Source: Pseudisothecium myosuroides (lineage: Eukaryota; Streptophyta; Bryopsida; Hypnales; Lembophyllaceae). Taken from it: 64,000 nt of DNA. Positions 1-13,505 of the stretch are shown here, in pieces. Within the stretch, counting starts at the first letter, position 1. Every line of letters starts with the position of its first letter. The notes below the pieces were generated by a model. The model saw only the letters and a list, made by a program, of their open reading frames with translations, searched no databases and was not told the origin of the DNA. The stretch spans positions 16,368,001-16,432,000 of the forward strand of contig OX637297.1 in the NCBI GenBank assembly GCA_951799445.1, in the 5' to 3' direction. The translations under genes were made by a program, and so were the position numbers.

Positions 1-391
1 TTGTTAATATCCGACTTCCATGCTTCCCTCCCATCTTCGTAAGGTCTCCCACAATAATTGACGTGAAGAAAGAATGGTTTCTTTCCTTCCCTTTTGCGCT
101 TCCAAATACTTATGTTCGCTAACTCATGCTTGTCTTTGCGTTCCTTTCGCTTGGCAGATTCTAATTTTGGCACTACAGTCATTTCCATAGAAGGACTTTG
201 GCTATGAGACCACGCGCTATCATTGTCAACCAAGTCTTGCTCTGTCGTATGCATGTCACTAAAACCGTCAATGCCTTGACCTTCTTCCGGATCGGAATCT
301 GTGAAGTCATCTCCTTCTCGTCTACTATCATGATGAGTATGAAACGCGGTCTTCCGCATACTTGGCAAACCGCCAGTTCTTTCCATTTCTT
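1..391 (-). CDS. tnpA-like (Transposase_24/Ptta-like) exon of CACTA-1, partial
   Basis: The minus strand is open from about 391 to the window edge in a frame that lacks an early ATG near the edge. It reads an acidic stretch (RREGDDFTDSDPEEGQGID), then a very basic stretch (ESAKRKERKDKHELANISIW), then KKPFFLHVNYCGRPYEDGRE. That last part aligns with KKPVTLDVNDLPWGNMKE in the tnpA-like gene of CACTA-2 (27069-27334) and with the usual start of the plant Ptta/En/Spm Transposase_24 region, a family thought to bind transposon ends. The gene continues out of the window. Possible upstream exons lie at 0.4-3.1 kb. The exon boundary near 391 is a guess. Confidence 0.6.
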
Positions 392-427
392 AAGAATTTG
401 ACTTCCGTTGATAAGAGCTAAAGCCAC

Positions 428-3134
428 CTAGCCTCTGTCGCTGTCACTTCCATCAAAGGCTGCAGTCCTCTCCTCCAACCTCAAATTTTGCCGGCCACCT
501 TTAGGGCGCTTCACAGTTGTGTCTGCTTGTGCCATAGATTTCTTACCTTCTTCATGTGACTTTCTTTTCCTCAGTCTGCCTTCAGGGTCTTGGTCCTGAA
601 GTCGTCCCCAACAAGGTTTAGTAGTCGGGTTACACCCATGCCACATTCATATGCACATGCTATACCTTCATTCATGGGCCACATTCATATTTATACGCTA
701 CACATGTATTCACACAGTGAACTCATTGAAAGCAAAGACATTGAAGCGGCTATGCATATCAAGTTCAAAGAATTTTATGGGCCATCTTGTATTTGCCCGA
801 TCTCTTCATTATACTCGCCAACGGTCTAGGTCATTGGCGTCAAGAATTCAGTGCCGACCATGAACAAAATTCAATGTGTACGCCCATAGACATAGCTATG
901 AATATAGTCAATGACAGCGGCTTATGTCTCCAAAGTTTGAAGCCTCATCGTCCATGAGAAAGTAGCATACAACATACCTCTGAGTCTTTGCCCTTTTTTA
1001 GAAGCCCACTTCTTCCTCTACCGTCCTCTCTGTCTTTTGCAGCTACTTTGCATTGCCTCTCTCTAGCCGAAAGTTTCTCCACATACAGCACAATTTCTTG
1101 ACATGTGAGTGCACTGCCTTCTTCTTCGCTATCACTGTCCATGCATGCTTCCTTCCCTTTTGAATAGATGGCTTCTTGTTTGTCATACTGCTGCGATTGG
1201 TCCTAGACCTCCTTCGACTGTCTTTGGGCGATGCGTTTTTTTATTCCATAGCACTGCTTGCGTGAGCACTACGTATTGGTTTACGTATACCTGTCTTCTT
1301 CTCTACCATTCAAATTACACAACTTAGTACATTTCATAATCCATACTACCCTAGATCATGAACAAGTGCATGTGGGCTTCCGAGCCCTTTGAGTAAAAAT
1401 GACGTCTACATCAAGGGGCGACAATGCACATGCTGCCCATGCACTAGTGTCCGGAGGCAGCCCGGCTTCTTGTATACACACTTGCAGAGCTCTAACGGCC
1501 GGCCTGTTGACGAGTGTCAAGTACGTCTGCTACCACAATTCTTTTGGAGGTACTAATTCACTGAGATGTTGGTAATGGGCCCTTGGTATTCTTGGCTGCC
1601 TTTTTCCTCTTGCTGCTTTGTCCGGCTCCATCTTCCTCCATCACATGGTTACTCACTTCGACGAGGCCGTCCTCTCGCAATTTCTTTGCACGTTCAGGCG
1701 TGCTGGAGTGCAATGGGCTGCACATTCCACCTTTTTTGGAGATGATGTACCTTGCTCTTTTGCTCTAGTTCTCTTTGCTGGCTGCTTCACGTGAGCATCT
1801 CCAACGGTTGCTTCAGCTGACCTAGTTCTTCTCACCTTCTTCTGAATGTTCCATTCTGGAAATTTTCTTTTTCTCTTGCGGGTGGCATGGTCTCCAACAG
1901 CTTGGGACACATACACACAGAATGCCAACATGTCATATTATACAATGACAATTGACTTAGTCATGAGTATGTCATTTGCCGATACACCTGGATGGAAGTT
2001 AGCCTTTACACTTCTTGCACTCAGGTCTAATGAATCCTTCATTGTGACCTTTGAACAACAAGCTTTCTAAAACAAGAAGAAACGTCCTCCACTATGCTCA
2101 CAACAACGATCCCGACCTCTGATTCATGCAACATCTAGGCAAGTACTATAACAAGAATTCTAAAGCACTTGGGCGCATATCCTATCTCGATCATTGTTAT
2201 GGATTTTCAAATGCAACAGTGACAAGTTCATTGTGGGCAAGCCGATATTCTTCAACCAATATGAAGGCTGAATTTTGACGGCATGAAACCCTTCCGTCGG
2301 ATTTCACGCGCAATTTGGAACACCGTGTTCCATGGATAGCATCAATTCTTCAAACAATGCAACATCATGGCAAATAGAGCTTATTGATTTGCAACGTCTT
2401 CTGCACTTGATGTTTGTCTTCAGAAGCTCTTTCTTTTCACCTTCTAGTGAGATCTAGCTGCCGTCGCTATATCACTGGGAATTGCTTCTATCGTTCTTGC
2501 TAAAATACTCTTCATAAGAAACCTGAGCACGCCGATTCGATTGCCGGAAGGCCACCTCTGTCGGTGAAACACCTCGTTTGTAAACTTCAGTACCCTGATC
2601 TCTAATACTGTCTTCTACGTGTCCTTCGCCGTTGTTAGCAAATTGTAGCACCCTCTCCGGTTCTACAATATGTGATGTTGAATAAACCGCATCGGGCTCA
2701 GACTTTGATGTAGATTCTCTATAACGAAGCAAAATCCATGTGCTGAGTTCATAAAACTTTCGATCATCGAACAAAAATGAATTGCGCTAGCGCTAACTCA
2801 CTCTCGATTTATAACATGACATTCTGCGAGTCTGTATTTCCGATTATGCTAATAGGATGCGAATTGGAGCATTGCTTTGTCATCGGTACTACAATTTCTC
2901 AAGGTAAATTTACAAGTGCAATTCTCAGACATGCCTAACAAAAAAACCAACAAGTGAACGCAGCAAGTCAGTGTGTCGTGTGGTGAATGGAGGAGGAAGG
3001 CTGTGGACAGAACAACATCTAGAATTCTGCTTCCCCCGACACTTTTCATCCATAATGCAATCAAGGGCTAGGGTTTCATCAGCCTCTAAGAAAATAGACT
3101 TGTCCCTTGACGTCCGTGCCTTCCCAAAGTCCAT
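428..3134 (-). pseudogene. Upstream exons of the CACTA-1 tnpA-like gene (candidate, decayed)
   Basis: Several short minus-strand open stretches look like exons of one low-complexity nuclear protein: 2925-3134 (begins MDFGKARTSRDK), 2472-2774, 1653-1931 (rich in Lys/Arg, for example TRKRKRKFPEW and QPAKRTRAKEQG) and 977-1142 (MDSDSEEEGS..., ending at a good splice donor, AG|GTATGT). A similar opening, MTDFGKA, occurs on the minus strand at 29.6 kb in CACTA-2, which supports a shared 5' exon. Lys/Arg-rich clusters would suit a nuclear DNA-binding protein. I could not build a complete gene model, and some stretches may be chance open frames. Confidence 0.3.
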
Positions 3135-3199
3135 TATAACTCTTCCCCGTTTAAGAACGCAGATTTTTGAATGCCGGTGGGCGCATCCCTGGATGACTG

Positions 3200-5420
3200 C
3201 ACCATGACTCTCTTGAGGGTATTACAATATACAAGACGATTATGGTGCCAACGGCACGCAGCGGCTACAAGCACTTAAGCGACTTAGATTTTGCTATCTA
3301 ACTTTCATTTTTCAATCCCACGAAACGGTTGAACGCCCCAAGGAGGAATGATTTCCAAACATTCTGCCATGCAATAGACTAGGAGGTGTACTGATTTCAC
3401 TCTCCTATATTACTAAATACCCTTGTTAATGCAGCATTTAATGGGGACCAGATTCAAAGTGGAAGGCTAGACTTACAACTGGTTGTTAGATGAAGGAGGC
3501 GGCGACGATGTCCACTTTTTGTGCGTCACAATATTCTCCTCCTCTTTAGGTCCACTTCGTGATGTCTTCAACACCTGCCATGTAAAGCGCACAACCTCTA
3601 GAAAAGTATGCCTGGAAAACATGATTCACACCGTATGAGAATTCCAGAGGGACGACAGGACAACTATGGTTTTCTAGAGGGGGAGCTAGCGCTGTTCAAG
3701 AAACACAACGCAGCAGAAGGAAGTTGTAAGTTCCACGCACCATGGGACTTTCTCTATAGTGGGTGTTTGGGGAGTTGACAGTGAAAGGTAGAAGAAAGCT
3801 CTTCATGAATTCTATAATGGAAACAAGTCAAACAACAAATTTTTTTATGATTACTTTGTGAATTGGACACATTGGGTTCTATAGGAGCATTGAAGATTCC
3901 GACTACCTGATTAGTGCCCTAAAGTGTTTTTGAAGTGGTCCTGGTCACACAGGTTCGGTAGGAGAGGACGCCGGCGGTCGAGGTGGAGTAAGTCATCCCG
4001 CGATGCTGCTCTGATTACAAAGAAATTTGCACATACTGTCCCCGTGAGTGTGACCCTCCCTTTCAAAGTCCTATTTTTATTATTGGCAGTGTTCCTATTA
4101 ATGTTCGAGGGCATTATTCGGTAGAAAAATGGTGACTTCCGCTTATTGCCACAGCCTTTGATTATCCAGTGGTCGTATAACTAGAGCTACACATTTGAAA
4201 TTTTTTCTTATCTTCTATGATTTTGCCCCTCATGACATGGATTCCTAGTTCATTTAGGTACAGCTGACAAAATCAATTGCCTTGACCAGAACAGTAGTGG
4301 GAGTTTGCCAAATTCCAGAGAATATCTCTATTTCAATGCAGTGGACATCAGAGAAGCTTCACAACGGTGAGTGCACATTGCAAGACTTTCTATATCTATG
4401 TTTGAGTTTTGTGGTTCAATTGAGTTTGTATAATTACAATAGACTGCTGAATCCCTAAAGTTCCACATATATGTTCACATCACTTAGTTTCCACCCTCTT
4501 CACGCCATCATGGCAATTGAAATCCCATTTCAAAAACAACTTTGGTGATCCTGCTAACCAATATGGACCCATAGAATCAAGATTGGCATTAGATACCCAA
4601 ATGTTTTGAATCCCCTATCGTGTGGCTACTGTAATCAGAAGGAAAAGACAGCTTAGCCAAAAATGCGAGCTGCCATGGAGTCTTTCATGAACTTATTTTG
4701 TATTAGTGGGTCCCTAATTAAGTGAATCCTTAGGTTTAATGATTGAAGTCTGAGATGAAGTACTGTGCCCTGTTCGTGACAGGGTATTGTGGACTTCTGT
4801 GTTTGCACAGAGTAAAACTTCAATGGCAAATTTCTCCATGACGGATACAACGGATGTCAATGCCATTGTAAATTGTGTTTGTGCAGGTGTTGTCGTAGGT
4901 AACGGAAACTGAGGGAGCACATCGACAAAAGCTTGGCCACGAAGCGAATGGGTGGCACATATTTGAGGCGCCTGTAGCTTGTAGAACTGATTGGTTTGAT
5001 GCAAAGTCATCTTCTCAACCTGAATCATGTGAGTAATGCTATCCTCCATAACCACTGCCTTCCATCTAGGAAAATGAATGGCCAATGTCTAAAGCCTGTA
5101 TCACGCCGGAAGAGTTAGAGAACTCAGCGGGATTCACATCACTGCTCTCACCTCATCTAGTGGTTCAAGTAACTGCCCCAAACTCGGACTCATTTGCACT
5201 GTACTTTTGTATTGCTTAGTAGGTTATTTGAAGATGTGATGCATGAGACGTATATAGATGCATCCAGGGACTTATGTTGTGAACGTCCTATTTTACTTTA
5301 GTGATTAATATGTGCTTGAAGGTAAGTAGCGGCTAAACAAATGCACGATACATATGACATTTCTAATACTTAATCTTGACAGTGCAGTGTGGCAGAGTTG
5401 GGATTAGGGAGACATCAGTT
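3200..5420. other. CACTA-1 spacer between the divergent genes
   Basis: This stretch corresponds to the spacer between the tnpA-like gene and TNP2 in CACTA-2 (about 29.7-32.4 kb). I see no recognisable gene. A minus-strand open frame at 4714-5085 (123 codons, beginning MAIHFPRWKAVV) has plausible composition, but I do not recognise it and it has no visible counterpart in CACTA-2. A bidirectional promoter would be expected here, given the divergent genes, but I cannot point to convincing TATA pairs. Confidence 0.4.
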
Positions 5421-5429
5421 GCACATTGG

Positions 5430-8400
5430 AGCGTCCACTGTAATTATAGTATGAGGCCGCAAAGACTTGGTTCTGCTTACCAGATCGAAAGGGCCATCGC
5501 ATCGAGGTTGGGCTGTTCGGAGTATCCATGTGCTTGCCGTTAGTGTCAAAGAGCCAGGATGAGAAAGGGGGATACCATACAAAGACACCACCGGCGACAT
5601 GGCCGAGATCCGTACCTACCCTTCCCTCTGTTGGTAAGTCTCATGCATTCCACGTCTAATACTAGTCACTACAAAATGTGCATGGGGACTACGCAGTGGT
5701 TCATCAATCTCACAGTTTCGTCCGGAACTTCAGATTGTAGGTGAGCAGGAATAAAAGGGGGGTAGAAATTAACGACAAATGGACATCACCCACAACACAA
5801 ATATTATTGATGACAGTGGAAGTACCTTGTAGTCCCTCTGTACTGACGCGACATTTTGTGGAACTGCAGGCAGTAGATGGCACCCCTATCCAACATCCAT
5901 CCGACAGGGTTGGACGTGACGAAGAAGACTACTTGCATTGCAGAGATGTTCCCGAAGCTGAACGGTATGTATGGCCACAACGGATTGAAGTGGATGTCGA
6001 TCAAATGGTCGAAGATGCGTATGCATGTGTGGACAACATCCACGCCAATGTGGAATTAGCTGAAGGTGAACAAGAGGACATAGCCACTGACAAACCCGAG
6101 GACAATTTCAACGCAGACCTAATTGACATGGAAAACCTCATTTGTTAGTCCACTAAAGTAGTATACGAGGGGTGTCAACTGAATAGGCTGCAAGCAGGAA
6201 TTGTATTGATAAACATGTGCAGCTTGTGTAGCGTGCCACATTCCTTTCTAGACGAGTTGCTCATGTTCCTCGCGAGTGATCTATTACCTAGAGCAAATTG
6301 CCTGCCACGTAATACATATGAGATTAAAAAAATGGTAATGGGGCTTGAGCACGAAGCTATACATTGTTGCCCAAAGGGCCACATCCTATATGAAGGTCCA
6401 GATAATGAAAATTTGATTGAGTAACCGACTTGTGAAGCTCCGCAATACGTTCCGGGCTCCAACAACATTCCGACCAAGGTGATGCGATATTTCCCAATCA
6501 TTCCTCGATTTCAGCGCATGTATCGCTGTCCGAAAGTTGTGAGATTAATGAAGTGGCATGCCACAAATCACTCCCCCCCTGGCATCATGAGGTCAGTCGT
6601 AGATAGTGAGCAATGGGCCGCTGTGAAAGACATTGACCCAACTTTCGCGGAAGAGGACAGAAATGTGTATTTGGGACTCGTCGCCGATGGGGTTAATCCC
6701 TACGGGAACCAAACAGTAAAGCACTCGACGTGGCCACTCTTGGCTGTGATTTACAACCTGCCTCTTTGGTTAGCAATACACAAGTTCTTCATGTCCTTTA
6801 CCATGATAATTCCAGGTACAACACTTCTTCTATGTATTGATGGCCTTATGTTTGACGATGCAGTAAAGAATACAAACTACAACTGCGAGTACTTTTTAGC
6901 GAAGCTTTTGACGTTTTCGTCGGTCCACTGGTAAGAGATTTGACAAAGCTCTAGACTGGAGTGCTAGCTCTAGATATGTCCGAGGCAGAGGAGCAGCGTC
7001 CATTTCGGTTGAGGGGCATTTGCTTGTGGACGGTCATTGATTTTCCAGCTTACTGGCTTGTATCTGGACAACAAGTGAAAGGCTACAAAGGTTGCCCTAT
7101 ATGTGGGATAAATACGTGTGCAGAACATGCTTGAGTTTTGAAGAAGATGCTTTATATGGAGCATCGCCATTTTCTGCCAGGAGGTCACCCATTTAGGCGG
7201 GCGAGGGTCCCTTTTGATGGTAACCAGGAGATGCAGCCCCCTCCACAAAGAGCGTCAGGAACTGAAGTTCGAAGATGCGACGAGGAGCGCTCTGAGTATC
7301 TAGCCAAGGAGGGACAGGAAGATGACAAAGAAGACCCTGTGAAGGTTCATGGCGTGAAGAGGCTAAACGTCTTTTTTTCCTTGCCGTACTAGGAAGTAAG
7401 TAACACATTTCACCATCTCCGTGATTTCGTCATATAGCAATTGTTAATTAGCCTTAAATGGTTCCAAGGTTTTTTTGCATATTAGAATTGTAGCAGTCCA
7501 ATCTTACAATAAGAGTCTCCTATGCTCAGTGCAGGGCACCTTCTGGCCATTGAAGTTGATGTCGATTTCTTCTATGACATAGGTAGGAAGTGGCTACAGC
7601 ATGCTGCGTAGAAATACTTTTAGGAGTCCACCAAGTAGGAATCTTGTATCGTGTGCTCAAAGTGTAGATTGCGGTTAGGGAGGTGGTCACAAAATAGTTT
7701 GATTTGTTGCATGGGATTAGGAAAGCGCTTTCCAAGTAGACATATGCAACCTAAACCGCTAAAGTATTGCAAATGTGACGTCCTGAGATTAAAAAATAGG
7801 ACTAGCTAAAACTAACTTGAATTGCTTGGTATAAACCCTGCATAGAAACTCCCAATTTGTCATTTACTTGACGTCATGCACTGCGAGAAGAACATCTGCG
7901 AGAACATATTGAAGACAATAATGGGTGAAAAAAATAAACCTCAAACACAAATTGACATGCAAGTGCGGCGTATTTGACAACACTTGTGGCTGCAGCCTAT
8001 GGGGGCTAACGGGGACCGTTACTTTGTACCGGATGCTTTGTATGTGCTATCAAGAGATGAGAGGAACGTGTTTCTAGAGAATTTGAAGTCTATAAAATTC
8101 CCTACAGTTTACTTATCAAACCTCCACAAACAAATTGCTAACCAAGCACTTAGAGGGCTCAAAAGCCACAACTATCACATTCTTCTACAGCAGGTGTTGT
8201 CGGCTTGTTTAAGAGGAATTGGAGACGCTCGTCTTGTCAGCACTGTTACACGTCTATGCAGGGTGTTTCAGCAATTATGTGCTAAAGTTGTGCATACCGA
8301 AACCAAAGAGCAGTTGGTCGCTGATGCCGCGGAGGTGTTATCATGCATGGAAAAAGACTTCCCACCATGTTTTTCGATATTATGGTTCACCTAACAATTC

Positions 8401-10128
8401 ACTTGGTAGAAGAACTGTTCTTCTGTGGACTTGTGCAGACAAGGTGGATGTACCCATTTGAGAGGTACCACAAGGGATTGAAGGCATTTGTACGCAATTT
8501 AGCCAAGCCGGAGGGGAGCATAGCACAAGGATACCAAGTAGAAGAAGCATTAGGCTTCATTACAAAATACATGGCGCAATATAGACCTATAAGTCGTCAT
8601 ATTTGGGACGACAAGGAGGATCCCACTATGATTGACAAAATACTAGAAGGATAGGAAAGACCGAGAGTATTGGCTAGAAGAATTGAGGGATTGGCTACAC
8701 AGTTTCGTGTGTGACAATGCAGTCGTACTGGAACCATATCGGGAGTAAGTAACTTATCCTGTGCTTTTCCTCGGTCTCATATTGTATGCAATCCAGTTCA
8801 AAGTAGAAGAGGTCCACATGTATAGCAATAATGGAGTCAATTTAGCTTTGGTAGCTCTATTACTATAGACATTGTTCAAGAGCGCTACAGGTTTTGCAAT
8901 AATAGAGTGACTTCTATAGTCGTACATGAAACAGTACCTAGAATTTTGTGCCCTATCTAGGTTGCTACACATTTTGCAATAATAGAGTCCTCTGGCAATG
9001 AACAATAAAGGTTGAGCACGTATTGTTCACATGATAGCAGCATATGCCGTTGACATCTCGGGCTTCCTATGACGTCATTTGTCGACATGAGTATGCTTAT
9101 TGAGGAAATCAGTAGTTGTAAAGGAACCGAATATTCAAAGTCAGCCGAAGCAAGCAAAGAGGCCCTAGTCAAAGGATTATATTTTATGTTGTGGAAATTG
9201 AGATCCATCCTGCAATGCGTTATTGTGCAAGCAATACAGTGCATACCATGCAGAGAGAATTTTTGGGAGGCAAGAGTTCCAAAGGCAGCATCCTTGGCGC
9301 CGGGCCCAGCAACCTACATCCTACCCTCTAGAGTTGGCGGAGCCCTTATCATTTCCTGAGTGGTTGCAGGCCAAGGTTGAATATGAAGAGCGGAGAGAGA
9401 GAGGAGAGCCACCAGCAGCAGATGTCTCTCACCTCTGTCAACCGCCGTCATGTCAAGCTACCAAATACAGAAGCATGTGGGCATTTAGCAATCATTTGTG
9501 AGTGTTGGATGTGGAATCAAACCTGAAAACATGCAATTCGGGGGTGGTTGCCACTTTTTGTGGCCCTTGTTGAGCAGGATTGAGGGACCCAAACCCTATC
9601 ATCATAGACATCAAATACGTCGGCCACCTAGAAGAGATAGTGGAACTTAATTACATTGGCTTGTGTGTAGTGGTTCTCATGTGCTCTTGGGTGAAGGCAA
9701 ACTACCGTGGGAACCAAAGAACAGTAAAGAAGGACCGGTGGGGTTTTACTCTAGCTAATTTCAAAAGCCTCGTTCCCTTTGGATCAGAGTCCTTTGCTTT
9801 CCCGATGCACGTGGAGCAAGTGTTCTATGTTGATGCTCAAGAGGAGCCAGGGTGGAAGATAGTGCTCCGCAAGGAAGTAAGAGGGAAGAGGATTCACGAG
9901 AATGTGGGTGTTGAAGAGGTCAGTGGCATGTTTGATGATGGATTTGACGTTGATCATGAAGGACTGAGAGCCCCTGTGGTGGTTCCAAAAGTAGATCCAA
10001 AACCATCCAAGAATGGAAGAAACATCCAAAGGAAGGACGCCTTTGCACAATTTATTGAAGAAGCAAACCTAATTTTTGATGGAAATATTGGGGACTCGGG
10101 ATCATCATCAGATGAGGATTCCGGTTGA
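5430..10128 (+). pseudogene. TNP2-type CACTA transposase, decayed copy (CACTA-1)
   Basis: A broken gene for the catalytic transposase of CACTA elements. The pieces follow the usual order. An N-terminal transposase-associated segment has HHRRHGRDPYL near 5.6 kb. The TNP2 core includes FLASDLLPRANCLP (about 6.27 kb), GIMRSVVDSEQW, VADGVNPYG with the likely first catalytic Asp (about 6.69 kb) and the cysteine motif KGYKGCPICG (about 7.1 kb). LDVMHCEKN (about 7.87 kb) follows, then a DUF4218 region containing RWMYPFERY and PEGSIAQGY (7.98-8.65 kb). A DUF4216 region at 9.58-10.13 kb has WGFTLANF and an acidic tail. Stops occur at about 6.15, 6.42, 6.93 and 7.97 kb, and a frameshift at about 8.34-8.39 kb joins two DUF4218 frames. 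It is about as long as its relative at 32.4-36.7 kb but more damaged. Confidence 0.88.
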
Positions 10129-11406
10129 ATGGACTGTCGCAGACATGGAGACCATCAGCCATAGCAGAATTCAACATTTTTGGCGAAGTGGCTACCTGCT
10201 TTGGACATCGTGGAGACTCAACGTCACGCAAGTGGAAGATGGAGCGGGAAGACACAACGGGCACATAATATTGGATGGTAAAATAGCGTTCACCCTACGG
10301 AAAAAGGTATACAGTCATGATGTAATAGGATAGTACAAGATTGGTATGCAGATTTTGAATGTCCGTGTTATGTAGCATGATGGCATTTAGCATCGGTTTT
10401 GAGGAGCTCGCAAACTGTAGTGCTTTTTCTTGCACTGAGGTTTTTGTGAGAGGGGAAGATGTATTAGCACTAGAACTGTTGCCCCTGGCAAATGTCTATT
10501 CCAACTATACTTCTCCTTATCAATAGTTCAATACAAATATACTATTATATATTTTGCATTCAATGGTTTCAAAATAATTTAGTTGAGGCTGATTTCATGG
10601 ATGTGCTAGACATATGATTATATGAATGTAGGCAGCGCTAGGTGAACGTTGATAGACTAGCGAGTGAGTGCAATAGCCAATTGTCAAGTCTTGCACTTCC
10701 GGTGGTCGGTCAATGTCCAGGGAACATCAAGCGTTAAGCCTGTGTCCCAAAAAATGAAGTGGAGTTGGCATTAAATAGTGGTAAGGATTTTGTGCACTCA
10801 CACTATTCCTAAGTGTATGAGCATGTACTTCTGATAGAGCATTCATGCAACTTGGAGATACAAAAACAAATTTTCTTCCACAATTAACATCAAGAATTAA
10901 TTTGTACGAAGAAACAAAGAAGAATATCAGAAGTAATTGGTATGACAAACTGAATAGCGATTTTCGAATTCTGCTAGACTAAATAATGAAGATAAAATTT
11001 TGGTAAAAGATCTATGCATTGACAAGGATGAATAATAGTTCCGGCAATCATTAACTTCCAAATGGAAATTGAATATGCTGCATTTCACACCTTTCAAGGG
11101 ATAGTAATTACGCCCTCATGCGTTACACCAGTATGAGGAGAACTTGCTCCTCCCTGCAATTTGACATGCTTGTCAGTGGCATTAAAATAGGCCTCTGCAA
11201 ATTACGAAAGGAATTAATCATCTCCTATAACAAGGACCTCGCACCATAACTCTCAGCATCTACTGTCACCTAAGGAGGCCACGTCTGCAGAATTTGAATC
11301 CCTCCAATAGTTATGCATAGCGTTGTACTGGGCAAAAATTTAAACAGCAAAATCAATAGAGCAAATTTATTTTTTTTCGAAATCAACAGACAACACTTGG
11401 TCCCCT
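10129..11406. other. CACTA-1 3' untranslated and subterminal region
   Basis: Non-coding sequence between the end of the TNP2 gene and the transposon terminus. Polyadenylation-like AT-rich sequence lies around 10.5 kb. I see no further gene. CACTA subterminal regions usually hold clustered short binding motifs for the TnpA-type protein, but I could not define one by eye. Confidence 0.5.
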
Positions 11407-11435
11407 GTTGGTTAGGGCCCTGATTTCTTGTAGTG
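11407..11435 (-). repeat. Right terminal inverted repeat of CACTA-1
   Basis: Read inward from 11435 on the minus strand it starts CACTACAAGAAATCAGGGCC. The first 12 bases match the canonical plant CACTA end. The base triplet outside is GTT, the same as the target duplication of CACTA-2. Confidence 0.8.
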
Positions 11436-13505
11436 GTTGTTGGGTACCTGTTTGAGGGAATCAAGGAACCCTTTGATATTTTAGGACAGGAGCAGTGTGG
11501 TAGGATTGAGATCGCTAAGGGGAAATTTCTGATACACCCAGACAATCAGAACAAGTACCTTTTCCTTAAAGTTTTGGAGGATGAGTTGTTTTCCAATCCC
11601 AGTGGAACAACATCGTTTCACACGAACAACATTTTTCTCATTGACGACTCCCCCGAGAAGAGTGTGTGTAATGAAAGGGGGAATGCAATTTTCTTAAGAA
11701 CCTGGACCCATGGTCAAGTGGACGATAACATGCTCATGGGCTCCCTTGCACCATGACTTCGACGCTTGCATGAGGAATGTAGTTCGACAAAACTGCATGA
11801 ATACGTGAACAATAATTGGATAGGACATGATCCGCTCCCTTCGAATTCGAAAATACATTCCTATATATTGCAGGTGTCACAGCACAGAGTAAATGAATTC
11901 CCTGTTATATTCCCAAAAACCACTCTAAAGCATAACAAAATGACTCTAAAGATCGAACCCACGAGATTCTGTGAAGTGTCTAGCATTATTCCCAACTTAA
12001 GCTCAGCAAGTATCCAATTTCTACTTTCCGGTCCTAGAGCTAAAACCGTAAACACCAACACACGGAAAACTACGACCAGACCTCTCTCTACCTCTTCTGG
12101 TCTGTCTAGCTATCCGGTCCTATAAAACTACCACAATCCAGGATCCTACAACTTCCGATCCTAGCACTCCTCTGGACCGATCCGTTCCGGTCCGCTCACA
12201 CGTACTCTCACTCCACTCCGGTTTAGTTTAGCCTCTGTTTCACCATCAGAGGGTTCGCCGCTTGCTTTTGAAAGTGGCAGGCCCGCCACTCCTTCCGTGA
12301 CTTATAGTGGCTGAAGACCCACTTCTCTATTCCTCTACTTCCTACACTAGCTCGGATCCGGTTTGATCTCTCACAGCCACCCGGACAGCGATCCGGTTTG
12401 CAAGTCACACAAAGACCCCCCGTACGATCCTCTCACACTACAACGACCTTGATGCCAAGTTCCCTCCGTGCGAAGTTAGGTGGTTACAAGTGAATCCGTC
12501 CGTTCCAGCATCAACTAAAGTTCTTCCGTTTACCAACTAGGGCAGCGAGACCTCACGGGAGATCGGACACTCAACCGGATTTCCTATCCAGGAGCTCTAG
12601 CGCGACAAAGGACCCCTTCCCTATCCGCCTAGCCTAACAACGGCTTTCTCGCCCGGAATCCTGAACTTTAGAGGTGCTGAGGAACTGGAATCCACTCCCA
12701 ACACTTAGAATACCCACTCACATGCACATAAGAGTAAAAAAAACACACTAAGGGGAGAAATCTCTCTAGAATCTGCATACATCTTCCTAACTCCTCATCA
12801 AACAGCCCTGCCACGCGCGGGAGAGACGTACAACAAGAAGTCAATAGAAAACACACAAAAACTCAAGAGAAAAGACTCCCAGTCTCCTTCGCAGAGACTA
12901 ACTTATATACACTTTAAAACTCAAAGTCAACAAAAAGGGGCCCAAAAAGTCCGCGCGGAACTTTCGGTCCCTGCTGAGCCGGCCAGACTGGAGAAAATCC
13001 GATCCAGACCAGACACACCGGATCAAATCCGGTCCGGTCCTAACTAACAAATATTTACAAAATTAAATCCTATCTATCCTAACACAACCGGATCTACTCC
13101 TTGATCCATTCCTTCGTCCATAACTTGGTCTCTGCCTTGGTCCACGCTCTGATCTAGACCTTGATCCGCACCCTGATCCGGGGTCAGATCCATACTTTGA
13201 TCCTGTCCCTAGTTCAGTGTGGGACTCCTGGGCGTTTCCGTTCCGAGCTGTTCGAAGACGTCCGTCAGATTCCGGTTCCGCTCCTCGGTTTCATGATCTG
13301 GGAGATCCGGTGACAAATCTAAGTTGATGGTGTTCGCGAGTTTCCTCCCACTCTTCTTTGACTGGGGAGTCCGATCCTTTCCTTCCGTTTGAATGCCTAC
13401 GTTCGAAAAAGACCCTGGCATTGAAAGGTCGGACAGATGGAACGACCGTGACAACGTCACTCCGTTCAGCTTTCAACTGCTCACCTCCATCTGATTTGCT
13501 GCTTC

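Larger units (their letters stand above)
1..11435 (+). mobile_element. CACTA-1: right part of a CACTA (En/Spm-type) DNA transposon
   Basis: This is the right-hand portion of a class II transposon that begins to the left of the window. It carries a leftward tnpA-like gene (1 to about 3.1 kb) and a rightward, decayed TNP2 transposase gene (about 5.4-10.1 kb). Its right end reads TTTCTTGTAGTG, the reverse complement of the classical plant CACTA terminus CACTACAAGAAA, ending at 11435. Immediately outside lies GTT and then FCP1-like coding sequence, so the transposon appears to sit in, or abut, that gene. By comparison with the complete second copy (19372-37282), the left end should lie roughly 4 kb outside the window. 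The 3-bp target duplication cannot be tested here because the left flank is missing. Confidence 0.85.

Noticed and set aside
5667..5676. CACTACAAAA as a CACTA left terminus
   Set aside because: It falls inside the N-terminal part of the decayed TNP2 gene and has no partner or GTT flank in the expected place.
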